The notes beneath the pieces are model-generated. The model had not been told where the DNA came from, searched no databases, and saw only the letters and a list, made by a program, of their open reading frames with translations. Both the position numbers and the translations under genes were made by a program. From assembly GCF_039545455.1 (NCBI RefSeq), contig NZ_CP154468.1:1-64000 (forward strand): a stretch of 64,000 nucleotides of DNA, given 5' to 3'. The stretch's first letter is position 1. Every line of letters begins with the position of its first letter. Positions 1 through 8,689 of the stretch are shown here, piece by piece. Source of the DNA: Brucella sp. BE17. GTDB lineage: Bacteria > Pseudomonadota > Alphaproteobacteria > Rhizobiales > Rhizobiaceae.

Positions 1-1197
1 ATGAATATCGCAAATTCTGCAGCAGCAACTTTATCGTTTGACGATATGATATTAGAACAGGGGAGAGAAATCTCCCGCAAGCTCAACTTGCTGCGCCATG
101 AAAACTTCCCACCAAATGCCCGAAAAAATTTGCGACAGTTCTCCATGGCGGAAGCGGCTTACTTTCTAGGTGTCTCGCCGAGCAATCTTAAGAAACTGCA
201 CCTGGAAGGTAAGGGGGTCGAGCCGATTATCCTCTCGGGAGGTCGGCGCGCCTATACGGTTGAGCAAGTACAGGAATTGCGTCAATGGCTGGACCAAAAC
301 GGCAGAGCTGAAGTAAAGCGTTACGTACCGCATCGGCGGTTGCATGAAAAAATGCAGGTTATCGGCGTTGTCAATTTCAAGGGTGGTTCAGGAAAAACAA
401 CGACCGCCGCCCATCTTGCGCAGCATATGGCGCTTACCGGTCACCGCGTGCTAGCGATTGATCTCGATCCGCAGGCATCGCTTTCGGCTTTGCACGGTAT
501 TCAGCCGGAACTCGACGAGTTCCCTTCACTGTACGAAGCTATTCGTTACGATTCCGAAAAGAAACCCATACGGGATATCATCCGTCAGACGAATTTTCCG
601 GGCCTAGATATCATTCCTGCCATGCTGGAGCTTCAGGAATACGAGTATGACACGCCTTTAGCCATGCAGAATGGCGGCGAAGGCAAGACATTCTGGAACC
701 GCATTGCCCGCACGCTGGCAGAAGTCGACGATACATATGATGTTGTCATCATTGATTGCCCGCCCCAGCTTGGATATCTGACACTAACAGCGCTGTCGGC
801 AGCCACATCGGTGCTCATTACAGTGCATCCGCAGATGTTAGATCTTATGTCCATGTCACAGTTTCTACTGATGCTCGGCGACATTCTGAAGACTGTTCGT
901 CAGGCAGGTGGGACCGTGCATCTCGACTGGTTCCGCTACCTGATTACCCGCTATGAACCTACCGATGTACCGCAAGCACAGATGGTGGGTTTCATGCAAA
1001 GCATGCTGGCTTCACACATGCTTCAGCATCAAATGTTGAAATCGACGGCTATATCAGATGCAGGGCTTACCAAACAGACACTGTATGAAGTCGAGCGCTC
1101 CTCCATGAACCGCGTAACTTATGATCGGGCAATGGAATCAATGGAATCGGTTAATTCAGAAATACGTGGGCTGATTCATGCGGCATGGGGGCGATAG
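1..1197 (+). CDS. repA: RepA, ParA-type partition ATPase of a repABC replicon
   Basis: RepA is the Walker-type ATPase that, with RepB, segregates repABC replicons and represses the operon. The 398-residue product has an N-terminal helix-turn-helix (about residues 45-75, FSMAEAAYFLGVSPSNLKK), as in repABC RepA proteins. The deviant Walker A motif KGGSGKTTTAA follows at about 129-139, and a Walker B-like stretch VVIIDCPPQLGYLTL at about 250-264. It is the first gene of a repA-repB-repC set on one strand, 64 bp ahead of repB. The ATG is at base 1 of the window, so the true start and the operon promoter may lie just upstream; the length is nevertheless normal for the family. Confidence 0.95.
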   Translation: MNIANSAAATLSFDDMILEQGREISRKLNLLRHENFPPNARKNLRQFSMAEAAYFLGVSPSNLKKLHLEGKGVEPIILSGGRRAYTVEQVQELRQWLDQNGRAEVKRYVPHRRLHEKMQVIGVVNFKGGSGKTTTAAHLAQHMALTGHRVLAIDLDPQASLSALHGIQPELDEFPSLYEAIRYDSEKKPIRDIIRQTNFPGLDIIPAMLELQEYEYDTPLAMQNGGEGKTFWNRIARTLAEVDDTYDVVIIDCPPQLGYLTLTALSAATSVLITVHPQMLDLMSMSQFLLMLGDILKTVRQAGGTVHLDWFRYLITRYEPTDVPQAQMVGFMQSMLASHMLQHQMLKSTAISDAGLTKQTLYEVERSSMNRVTYDRAMESMESVNSEIRGLIHAAWGR

Positions 1198-1261
1198 ACT
1201 GCCGTCTAAATCGGCAAATTCATAACAAGATCAAATAAATAATCCTATTGAGACCGAGAAA

Positions 1262-2251
1262 ATGGCACGGAAGAACATCTTTGAAAGCGTGATGCGCGAT
1301 GAACCAGTAGCAGAGCAGGCTGTGCCTCCCGCTGGTGCTGTTTCGCGTCGGTTCGGTGCTGCGAAATCGCTCTCTGCCTCAATTGATGAACTTGCAAAAC
1401 AGGCCTCCTGGAAACTCGACGGGGAAACCGTCGTCGAGCTTGACCCCAATGGTCTTGATGAATCCTTTGTCGCTGACCGTCTGCCCGATACGGACGATGA
1501 AGATTATAAGAGCCTTCTTGAAGTAATCCGAGAACGTGGGCAGGATAGCCCTATTCTGGTTCGCCCTCATCCGGAAGCCAGTGACCGCTATATGATCGTG
1601 TTCGGTCATCGTCGCGCACGGGTTGCTCGGGAACTTGGTATAAAGGTCAAGGCGGTCATCAAGCCGCTTGCTGATCTCGAACACATCTTGAGCCAGGGGC
1701 AGGAAAACTCAGCCCGTGCGAACCTGAGTTTTATCGAGAGGGTCCTGTTCGCGGCCCGCCTGGAAGGCCGTGGCTTCGACAGAAATGCCATTCAGGCGGC
1801 TCTGACCGTGGATTACCAAACCTTGTCGAAGATGCTGACTATCCCGAAGGCTATTCCCGAGGATATTCTTTTTTCCGTTGGTCCGGCAAAAGGAATTGGC
1901 CGTGATCGCTGGCTGGAACTGCGTAAACTCATCGAAATTCCCGGAAAGTTGGACGCTGCGCGAGAACTTCTTGCGACTGATATCTTTAGTAAAGCTACGT
2001 CCGGTGAGCGATTTGAACAACTTTACGGTTATCTTAAGGGAAGCACATCCAAAAGGCCCGTGACTAAGGCCGCATCTCGCCCTGGATCGACATGGACTGC
2101 ATCCGACAGATCGGTAAGCGCTGTCTTCAAACAAAGTGGAAAATCGGCAACGCTTGCCTTGAGTGCCACAAATGGACCGCGCTTTGCGCAATGGCTCTCC
2201 CATAATCTGGACGCACTTTATACGGCGTTTCAGGATGATGAAGAGAGATGA
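1262..2251 (+). CDS. repB: RepB, ParB-type centromere-binding partition protein
   Basis: This 329-residue protein is the DNA-binding partner of RepA. The ParB/sulfiredoxin-like nucleotide-binding domain lies at about residues 75-150, with ILVRPHPE and the arginine-rich signature FGHRRARVARELG. The segment GQENSARANLSFIERVLFAARL is the usual start of the ParB helical DNA-binding domain. The ATG sits in the 64-bp gap after repA, and length and order match repABC loci. A partial inverted repeat GGTAC-GTACC lies just after its stop (about 2265-2282) and could be a centromere-like site, although it does not match a parS consensus I can name. Confidence 0.94.
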   Translation: MARKNIFESVMRDEPVAEQAVPPAGAVSRRFGAAKSLSASIDELAKQASWKLDGETVVELDPNGLDESFVADRLPDTDDEDYKSLLEVIRERGQDSPILVRPHPEASDRYMIVFGHRRARVARELGIKVKAVIKPLADLEHILSQGQENSARANLSFIERVLFAARLEGRGFDRNAIQAALTVDYQTLSKMLTIPKAIPEDILFSVGPAKGIGRDRWLELRKLIEIPGKLDAARELLATDIFSKATSGERFEQLYGYLKGSTSKRPVTKAASRPGSTWTASDRSVSAVFKQSGKSATLALSATNGPRFAQWLSHNLDALYTAFQDDEER

Positions 2252-2334
2252 TTTTTTTGGGAGATGGTACAGGGTTCGTACCTCTGCCGCGTAGCTGAGT
2301 ATGATTACAGGCGTAAAAACAATTTAGGATAAAG

Positions 2335-2455
2335 GACAAAGCAGCAAAAGAAAAAGGCCCCCAAACGTCGCCGCGTGGAAGCCCTTCTCATTGGTTTAGC
2401 AGCTAGAGAATCGCAAATCCACGAATCACTGTCAAGTGTAATTAGCGTCATTTTT
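2335..2455 (-). ncRNA. Candidate repABC counter-transcribed RNA (incompatibility RNA)
   Basis: The 243-bp repB-repC gap is where repABC replicons encode a small antisense RNA that limits repC expression. On the minus strand a G/C-rich hairpin with G-U pairs (about 2352-2385, GGGCTTCCACG pairing with GTTTGGGGGCC) is followed by a T-run, which looks like the intrinsic terminator of such an RNA. The promoter would lie near 2430-2460. Position and terminator are visible; boundaries and activity are inferred. Confidence 0.55.
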
Positions 2456-2494
2456 GGCGGGAAGGTTTCTTTTGCCTTGTGAAAGGTAAAGAAA

Positions 2495-3679
2495 ATGGAG
2501 ATGCAATTGGCCTCGACGCCGTTTGGCAGTCGAAGGATGACGGCTGCCTTGTTTTCAGTACAGCAAAATGTTCAGCAGATGCCACAGGGGCTCAAGGCCG
2601 ATAAGTGGCAATTGTACAAATGGCTGTGCGAAGCTAAAGATAGCTATGCCGTCAGCGATCGCTCACTGGGCGTGCTCTCAGCTCTTTTATCGTTCCATCC
2701 ACAACAGGAACTGAGCGCCAGCGATCGCTTGATCGTTTTCCCTTCCAACAAGCACCTGGCTCTGCGTGCCCATGGCATGGCAGATGCCACTTTGCGTCGC
2801 CATCTTAGTGCGCTGGTCGAAGCAGGTTTCATAGCGCGTCAGGACAGCCCAAATGGCAAACGTTACGCTCGCCGCGCCAAAGGAGGAGAGATGCAGATCG
2901 CATTCGGCTTCTCACTAGCTCCGCTTCTCGCCCGCGCCCATGAGCTGGAAACTGCTGCTGAACGTGTAAGATCAGAAAAGGCAGCGCTGCGTGAATTGCG
3001 TGAACGTTTGACGCTGCTACGCCGCGATATTACCAAGCTTATCACTTTCGCCATGACCGAAAACTTATCCGGAAACTGGAATGACATTCATTCCCGCTTT
3101 CGAGCTATCGTTGAAACCATTCCGCGTCGTACACAACACAGCACACTGGTTCGTCTGGTTGAATCTATGGAAAGCCTTTTTGCTGAAATAGATAACCTAT
3201 TGAATAATAATAAGAATGTTGAAATTTTAAGCGGCAATGAATCCCAGAATGAGCGGCAGCAAATTGAATCAAAACCAGATTCTCAATATGAAGAAGTCAA
3301 CGTTAAGAATTCGAAATCGATATCTGACAAAAGGCTAGTCTCACAAGAACCGGATATTTCCCTCGACATGGTTCTCAGAGCCTGTCCAGAAATCCAGACC
3401 TATGCCAGCCATCCAATCCGGCAATGGCACCAACTCATCGAAACAGCTGAGAAAATACGAGGGTTCATCGGTATCGACACAAAGCTTTATTGTCTTGCCA
3501 ACAAGATGCTAGGAGCCTGTAACACTGCGATTACAATTGCCTACATTCTGGAACGATATGACAACATCCAGTCTCCAGGCGGCTATCTCCGTATATTGAC
3601 GCAAAAGGCCGCTCTTGGCGAGTTCACGATCAAGGCCGTTGTTGCGGGAGCCTTACATAAAAAATACCGCAGGGAATGA
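2495..3679 (+). CDS. repC: RepC replication initiator
   Basis: RepC is the initiator of repABC replicons, and the origin normally lies inside its own coding sequence. The 394-residue product has the family N-terminus, with a winged-helix region at about residues 25-130 (WQLYKWLCEAKD, then the conserved DATLRRHLSALVEAGFIARQDSPNGKRYARR). A variable linker rich in Asn, Glu and Ser (about 230-290) and a conserved C-terminal helical domain follow. The internal AT-rich stretch near 3190-3340 is where the replication origin of this family would be expected. It lies downstream of the candidate antisense RNA, in the normal position. Confidence 0.93.
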   Translation: MEMQLASTPFGSRRMTAALFSVQQNVQQMPQGLKADKWQLYKWLCEAKDSYAVSDRSLGVLSALLSFHPQQELSASDRLIVFPSNKHLALRAHGMADATLRRHLSALVEAGFIARQDSPNGKRYARRAKGGEMQIAFGFSLAPLLARAHELETAAERVRSEKAALRELRERLTLLRRDITKLITFAMTENLSGNWNDIHSRFRAIVETIPRRTQHSTLVRLVESMESLFAEIDNLLNNNKNVEILSGNESQNERQQIESKPDSQYEEVNVKNSKSISDKRLVSQEPDISLDMVLRACPEIQTYASHPIRQWHQLIETAEKIRGFIGIDTKLYCLANKMLGACNTAITIAYILERYDNIQSPGGYLRILTQKAALGEFTIKAVVAGALHKKYRRE

Positions 3680-3754
3680 CGCATTGTTTACCACTATGGG
3701 TTGCATTGACCAACAGTATAAAAGTGGGTTTGAATGTATGAAATCACAAAGAAC

Positions 3755-4507
3755 TCAAGTTTCAATCTGACCGTCTGACCGCTTGACGAGATGGTGTTCA
3801 AACGCTTGGAACAGTCCAAAAACGAGAACTGCAAGTGCAGCTACCACAAGACCACCCTGTACGATGAAGGAAAGGTTATTGGAAATAAGTCCGGCGATGA
3901 TAACTTCGCCCAGCGTCTTCGCGGCAACCGTTGATCCGATCGTCGCCGTCCCCAATCCAATAATTGCCGTCAGCCGGATTCCGGCAAGGATGATAGGGAG
4001 GGCAAGAGGCAACTCCACTTTCACCAGGCGCTGTAAGCCGGTCATACCCATACCGCGCGCTGCTTCCACAACTGGGGAGGGGAGCGTGGTCAAGCCGGTC
4101 AGCGTATTCTCGAATATAGGCAGCATACCATAGAGAAAAAGTGCGATCAGCGTCGGCTTGTCACCGAAACCGAATATCGGTACCGCAAGCGCCAAAACGG
4201 CAACTGGTGGGAAGGTCTGCCCAATATTAACGAGGCTACGAGACAGCGGCAGAAATTCAGCCCCCCATTTGCGTGTAACGAAAATCGCCATGGCAATAGC
4301 GATCACTGCAGAGCCGAGGGTTGCAATGGCTACCAATGCCAGATGCTGCAAAGTCAAGATCATCAGGTTGGCGCGGTCATAGATCACCGGCATGCCTTCA
4401 TCGACAAGGGGACGCAGCAAGGGCTCGAACAGTTGCGGCTTCACGAGAAAGAAAAGCAGTACTACAAAAAGCATGAGGCGCGGCAAAAGCAAGAAGGCTG
4501 TTTTCAT
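3755..4507 (-). CDS. yehW: Osmoprotectant ABC transporter permease, YehW type
   Basis: This is an inner-membrane permease of an osmoprotectant (betaine/choline-type) ABC importer. The 250-residue protein has about six hydrophobic segments. Its binding-protein-dependent transport motif is seen as EAARGMGMTGLQRLVKVELPLALPIILAGIR (about residues 143-173), where the EAA loop contacts the ATPase. It overlaps the upstream ATPase gene by 4 bp, so it is translationally coupled as the last gene of a four-gene operon. Gene order and lengths match E. coli yehZ-yehY-yehX-yehW. Substrate identity is taken from that similarity only. Confidence 0.85.
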   Translation of the reverse strand: MKTAFLLLPRLMLFVVLLFFLVKPQLFEPLLRPLVDEGMPVIYDRANLMILTLQHLALVAIATLGSAVIAIAMAIFVTRKWGAEFLPLSRSLVNIGQTFPPVAVLALAVPIFGFGDKPTLIALFLYGMLPIFENTLTGLTTLPSPVVEAARGMGMTGLQRLVKVELPLALPIILAGIRLTAIIGLGTATIGSTVAAKTLGEVIIAGLISNNLSFIVQGGLVVAALAVLVFGLFQAFEHHLVKRSDGQIET

Positions 4508-5442
4508 GTTTCACGCCCGGCCTGCCGCAGCAGACGATCCAGCGTCACACAACCAAGCGGTCGGTTATCACCGTCAAGAACGGGAAGCGCTTTACGCCCC
4601 GACCATAAAAGTTCGGCCAACGCATCACGCTGCGAAGCTGTGACGGAGATGGGAGAGCCGGAAGCGTCGCCCGGCTGAAGCACTGTTTTGAGATCGTTAA
4701 GCGACAAAAGCCGGAAGGGGCGTTCACCAGTGCCTATCAGCTTTTCCACAAAATCGGTGGCCGGGTGCATCAGAATCTCGGCAGGCGTTCCATATTGCAG
4801 AAGCTGGCCGTCGTCCATAACCGCAATGGTATCGCCCAATGAAATAGCTTCTTCCATGTCGTGAGTAACAAGCAGGATGGTGGTGCCAAGACGTCTTTGA
4901 ATAGACTTGAGATCTTCCTGCGCCTTTGCCCTTATCACCGGATCAAGGGCGCCGAAAGGCTCGTCCATCAAAAGAATATTGGGTCCGGCAGCAAGTGCAC
5001 GCGCCACGCCAATGCGCTGTTGCTGCCCACCCGACAGTTCATGCGGATAGCGGTCGCGATACTCCTGCGGGTCAAGTTGAAATAGATCAAGAAGTTCATC
5101 GACGCGTGCATGAATGCGCTTTTTTGTCCAGCGGAGGAGGGCAGGGACGGTTGCGATATTTTCAGCAACGCTACGGTGCGGGAAAAGCCCGTGCTGTTGG
5201 ATCGCATAGCCGATATGTCGGCGCAATTCATGGCCCGGCGTGTCGTGATTGTTTTTCCCGTCTATGCGAATTTCGCCGTCCGTGGGCTCGACCAGCCGGT
5301 TAACCATGCGCAAAAGCGTCGTCTTGCCGGACCCAGATGTGCCGACAATAGCCACGACGCTGCGCGGTTCCACGGTGAAGCTGACATGATCGACCACCGT
5401 GCGGTCCTGATAGGTTTTGGTGATACGGTCGAACTCGATCAT
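4504..5442 (-). CDS. yehX: Osmoprotectant ABC transporter ATP-binding protein, YehX type
   Basis: The 312-residue ATPase energises the importer. Walker A is GTSGSGKTT (about residues 34-42), the signature is LSGGQQQR, Walker B is ILLMDEPFGALD, and the H-loop is LVTHDMEEA. A C-terminal extension after about residue 240 resembles the single CBS-like module of osmotic-stress ABC ATPases (ending LPVLDGDNRPLGCVTLDRLL). Such modules sense ionic strength in OpuA-type systems, so gating by osmolarity is plausible here. It lies 11 bp downstream of the YehY-like permease and overlaps the YehW-like gene by 4 bp. Confidence 0.88.
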   Translation of the reverse strand: MIEFDRITKTYQDRTVVDHVSFTVEPRSVVAIVGTSGSGKTTLLRMVNRLVEPTDGEIRIDGKNNHDTPGHELRRHIGYAIQQHGLFPHRSVAENIATVPALLRWTKKRIHARVDELLDLFQLDPQEYRDRYPHELSGGQQQRIGVARALAAGPNILLMDEPFGALDPVIRAKAQEDLKSIQRRLGTTILLVTHDMEEAISLGDTIAVMDDGQLLQYGTPAEILMHPATDFVEKLIGTGERPFRLLSLNDLKTVLQPGDASGSPISVTASQRDALAELLWSGRKALPVLDGDNRPLGCVTLDRLLRQAGRET

Positions 5443-5453
5443 ACGGGTTTTCC

Positions 5454-6644
5454 CTATCCCTTTTCTTTATCGGTGATTTCGATGAGTGCGTCGAGAATGG
5501 CGCCAGCGGCAAATGCCAGAAGTACGGTCGGCAGCGCACCGAGCAGCACCAGATCCATCGCAGTCTGACCAATGCCCTGAAAGATAAAGACACCAAAACC
5601 ACCGCCGCCGATCAGTGCAGCAATGGTTGTGAGCCCGATATTCTGCACCATAACGATGCGGATACCGGTGAGAATTACGGGCAAGGCGAGCGGTAGCTCG
5701 GTCTTGAACAGGCGCTGCATCCGCGTCATGCCCATACCACGCGCCGCATCGCGGATCGGTTCGGGAACACTGGCAAGGCCTGCCACCGTGTTGGCGACAA
5801 TCGGCAGCAGCGAATAAAGAAAAAGCGCAATGAAGGCAGGGGCTGTACCGATGCCGCGGATACCGAGACTGGCGGCAAACGGAAATTGTAGCGCAAACCA
5901 GCTCAAGGGTGCGATCAGCAGGCCGAACAGCGCCATGGACGGTATGGTCTGGACGATGTTGAGGGTGTTGAGGACCAGGGCGCGCAGTTTCGGGAAGTGA
6001 TGGCAGAGAAGGCCGAGCGGAATGCCGACCAGCGTAGCGGCTGTGAGCGAGCCGAGCGCAAGTTCGATATGGTTCCGCGCTTCATTCCAGAAACTGTCTG
6101 CACGGCCTTGGTACTCCTTCATGAAGGAAATGTCATCCCAAAGGCCCGACGAAAAAAACAGGAGCAGAAGCAGTGCAGCGATTACAACAAGAGCCATGCG
6201 GATAAGCGGGCGCAAATGAAGCCGCACAAGACTGTCTGTAACGTAAAGCATCGCTGCAAAGAGAAGCAGCCAGAAGCCGGAAGCTGGAGAAACACGGGCG
6301 TAATTATTGCCTTCCGGGGCCAGATGGGATGCGGAAAGTCCTATTGTGACGAACACAACCGCAAGCATTGCAAGGCTCGCACCAAGCCTGATAGCGGGGC
6401 GTTCGCAGAAAACCGCTGCAATCAGGCTTGCGACAATGATCGCCACCAGTATTGTTGCCGCCACCATTGGCAGGGCGTCGAAAATGAAGCGCGGTTCGCC
6501 CGGCACGATGCGGTTGGCCCGGAATGTCGCGAAGGGAAGCAAAAGTCCCGCCGCGCCCAAAAATGCGAAAGTCAGCCCCAGCCGGTCTAAGCGGGGGATC
6601 GAATTTGCAGTGATGAGACGATGCGCTGCTGTGTTAGCCGACAA
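5454..6644 (-). CDS. yehY: Osmoprotectant ABC transporter permease, YehY type
   Basis: The 396-residue permease is longer than the YehW-like partner because it has an extra N-terminal set of about five hydrophobic segments (residues 20-170). The ABC permease domain with the EAA loop DAARGMGMTRMQRLFKTELPLALPVIL follows at about 280-310. This two-part organisation and length match E. coli YehY. It is the second gene of the operon, 31 bp downstream of the binding-protein gene, and pairs with the YehW-like subunit to form a heterodimeric channel. Confidence 0.86.
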   Translation of the reverse strand: MSANTAAHRLITANSIPRLDRLGLTFAFLGAAGLLLPFATFRANRIVPGEPRFIFDALPMVAATILVAIIVASLIAAVFCERPAIRLGASLAMLAVVFVTIGLSASHLAPEGNNYARVSPASGFWLLLFAAMLYVTDSLVRLHLRPLIRMALVVIAALLLLLFFSSGLWDDISFMKEYQGRADSFWNEARNHIELALGSLTAATLVGIPLGLLCHHFPKLRALVLNTLNIVQTIPSMALFGLLIAPLSWFALQFPFAASLGIRGIGTAPAFIALFLYSLLPIVANTVAGLASVPEPIRDAARGMGMTRMQRLFKTELPLALPVILTGIRIVMVQNIGLTTIAALIGGGGFGVFIFQGIGQTAMDLVLLGALPTVLLAFAAGAILDALIEITDKEKG

Positions 6645-6675
6645 CTGTCATCCACCCTGTCATCTACCTCGGTGC

Positions 6676-7599
6676 CTATTTGATAAAGCCATTCTTGGCC
6701 AGAAAATCTTCCGCCACAGCCTTTGCAGGCTCTCCGCCAAGCTGCACGCGACCGTTAAGGTCCTGCAGGGTGGCAAGGTCGAGCTTTTCAAAAACTGGCT
6801 TCAAAAGCGTTTCGATCTCCGGGTTCTTTTTCAGCGTCTCCTCACGGATGATCGGGGCTGGCTGGTAGACCGGCTGCACGTGTTTGTCGTCTTCGAGCAC
6901 CACGAGGTCCGAAGGTGCGATACCACCATCCGTACCATAGACCATGGCCGCATTTGCACCATTTGTCTGGTTGGCAGCCGCGGCAATGGTGGCTGCCGTA
7001 TCACCGCCCGAAAGGGTGATGAGCTGGTCCGGCTTGAGCGTAAATTGATAAGTCGTCTGGAACGCGGGCAGGGCTGCAGCCGAGTTCACAAATTCCGCAG
7101 AGGCTGCAAGTACGGCCTTACCCCCATCTGCCACGTATTTTCCAAAATCGCTGAGGTTCGCAAGCTTGTTTTCGTCAGCCACATCTTTGCGAATGGCAAT
7201 GCCCCAGGTGTTGTTGGCGGGCGAGGGCGCAAGCCAGACGATTTTGTTGGCATCATAATCGAGCTTCTTGGCGGATTCATAGGCCTTGGCCGGGTCTTTC
7301 CAGAGCGGATCATCCGCTTTATTGAAAAAGAAAGCGGCATTGCCGGTATATTCGGGGTAGATATCGATTTCACCTGCGCTGATGGCCTTGCGGACTACGG
7401 GCGTCGCACCAAGCTGGATGCGGTCGGTGGTCTTGATATTGTTGGCATTGAGCAAGCTAAGAATGATGTTGCCCAGAACACCGCCTTCCGTATCGATCTT
7501 GGAGGAGACCACGACCTGTGCCTGTGCGCTGGTCGCAAATCCGGCACTTGCCATCAGCAAAATGACGCCCCATTTTCTGAAAAACCCTTGATACGACAT
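6676..7599 (-). CDS. osmF: Osmoprotectant-binding periplasmic protein, OsmF/YehZ type
   Basis: This 307-residue exported protein delivers the solute to the permease pair. It has a signal peptide (residues 1-27, ending SAQA) and an OpuAC-like fold with segments typical of glycine betaine/choline-binding proteins (IYPEYTGNAAFFF at about 79-91, and GGDTAATIAAAANQTNGANAAMVYGTDG near 200). It is the first gene of the operon; the promoter should lie in the 160 bp before 7600. The C-terminus ends with a normal DFLAKNGFIK. Confidence 0.88.
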   Translation of the reverse strand: MSYQGFFRKWGVILLMASAGFATSAQAQVVVSSKIDTEGGVLGNIILSLLNANNIKTTDRIQLGATPVVRKAISAGEIDIYPEYTGNAAFFFNKADDPLWKDPAKAYESAKKLDYDANKIVWLAPSPANNTWGIAIRKDVADENKLANLSDFGKYVADGGKAVLAASAEFVNSAAALPAFQTTYQFTLKPDQLITLSGGDTAATIAAAANQTNGANAAMVYGTDGGIAPSDLVVLEDDKHVQPVYQPAPIIREETLKKNPEIETLLKPVFEKLDLATLQDLNGRVQLGGEPAKAVAEDFLAKNGFIK

Positions 7600-7866
7600 G
7601 TTTGTCTTTTGCCTCGCTCAATATAATGGCGCGTTGATCTGTACGAAACCGTCCGCACCTTTTCTGTAGAATAAAATATAGCAGACACGCGAAAAGGAAA
7701 CCGTGTCGTGTAATTCTGCTGACAACCGAACAAACAGGCGTGAATTTGGTTCCCGGTCACCTTGAATGAAATAAAGCTGGAAGCGGTCGCTTTGAGGCCG
7801 TATGAAGGTCTTCCTGAATTCACTATCGCCTATCACTCGCGAGAAATGATACCCGAATGGAACAAC

Positions 7867-8589
7867 ATGTCTGGATTTGACAGTCTTCGCTCAATCGAGA
7901 TCAGCGGGAGTGCGACGCAACCCTATACGCGTGAAAACCCGCTCAAGACGGTTTCAGGAAAGCGCCTGCTTTATGTTATGGCGGCGGAGCCCGAATATGG
8001 TCCGCATTTGCGTTCCATGTTCACACCGCTGATGACCGGCATCGGCCCCGTCGAGGCGGCAGTCAAGCTGACGCAGATGCTCGCACAATTGCGCCACGAG
8101 GGCACTATGCCCGATCTCGTCATATCGCTGGGATCGGCAGGTTCTGCGAGGCTGCCGCAGGCCGAACTTTATCAGGTTTCCTCGGTTTCCTATCGGGATA
8201 TGGATGCCTCGCCGCTCGGTTTTGAGAAAGGCAGGACGCCGCTTCTCGATCTGCCGCTCATATTGGATATGCCATTTTCGATACCGGGACTGGCAAGTGC
8301 ATCACTTTCGACTGGTGCCAATATTGTTTCTGGCACCGCCTATGCAGGAATTGATGCGGATATGGTCGATATGGAAAGTTTTGCCTGTCTACGTTCTTGT
8401 CAGACCTTTGATGTACCGCTTTTCGGGCTGCGCGGTATATCGGATGGGGCAGAGGAATTGAGCCATGTCGGCGACTGGACGCAATATCTTCACCTGATCG
8501 ATGAAAAAATGGCTGTGGCAGTGGAAAAGCTCGAAAAAGCGATAACCGAGGGTCTGCTGTGTTCTCCTGACATGGCTGTGTCAGGATAA
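7867..8589 (+). CDS. mtnN: MTA/SAH nucleosidase-like phosphorylase-family protein
   Basis: This enzyme probably hydrolyses 5'-methylthioadenosine or S-adenosylhomocysteine, in purine and methionine salvage. The core begins GKRLLYVMAAEPEYGPHLR. It contains the nucleoside-binding GSAGSARLP loop, the VDMESFA motif with the catalytic-site Glu, and the SDGAEE motif with the expected proton-donor Asp. I place the start at an ATG at 7867; an in-frame ATG at 7762 would add 35 residues without family similarity, and a later start just before the core is also possible. It is divergent from the transporter operon and upstream of guaA on the same strand. Confidence 0.75.
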   Translation: MSGFDSLRSIEISGSATQPYTRENPLKTVSGKRLLYVMAAEPEYGPHLRSMFTPLMTGIGPVEAAVKLTQMLAQLRHEGTMPDLVISLGSAGSARLPQAELYQVSSVSYRDMDASPLGFEKGRTPLLDLPLILDMPFSIPGLASASLSTGANIVSGTAYAGIDADMVDMESFACLRSCQTFDVPLFGLRGISDGAEELSHVGDWTQYLHLIDEKMAVAVEKLEKAITEGLLCSPDMAVSG

Positions 8590-8689
8590 CCGAATTTTAT
8601 ATCCCTCTCTTGTTGAGGAGGGGGGACAGAAAGTCTATAGGGCATACTTAATCGTTGCATCCCCGCCAATTTTTAACTAGATGCTGCAC

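Noticed and set aside
5997..7626. Long plus-strand open frames opposite the osmoprotectant transporter genes
   Set aside because: They lie antisense to well-supported transporter genes and their products have no domain or signal pattern; they are GC-rich shadows.
8590..8689. A purine or other riboswitch upstream of guaA
   Set aside because: The 100-bp gap has a short C/T-rich hairpin but no recognisable aptamer core or terminator with a T-run.
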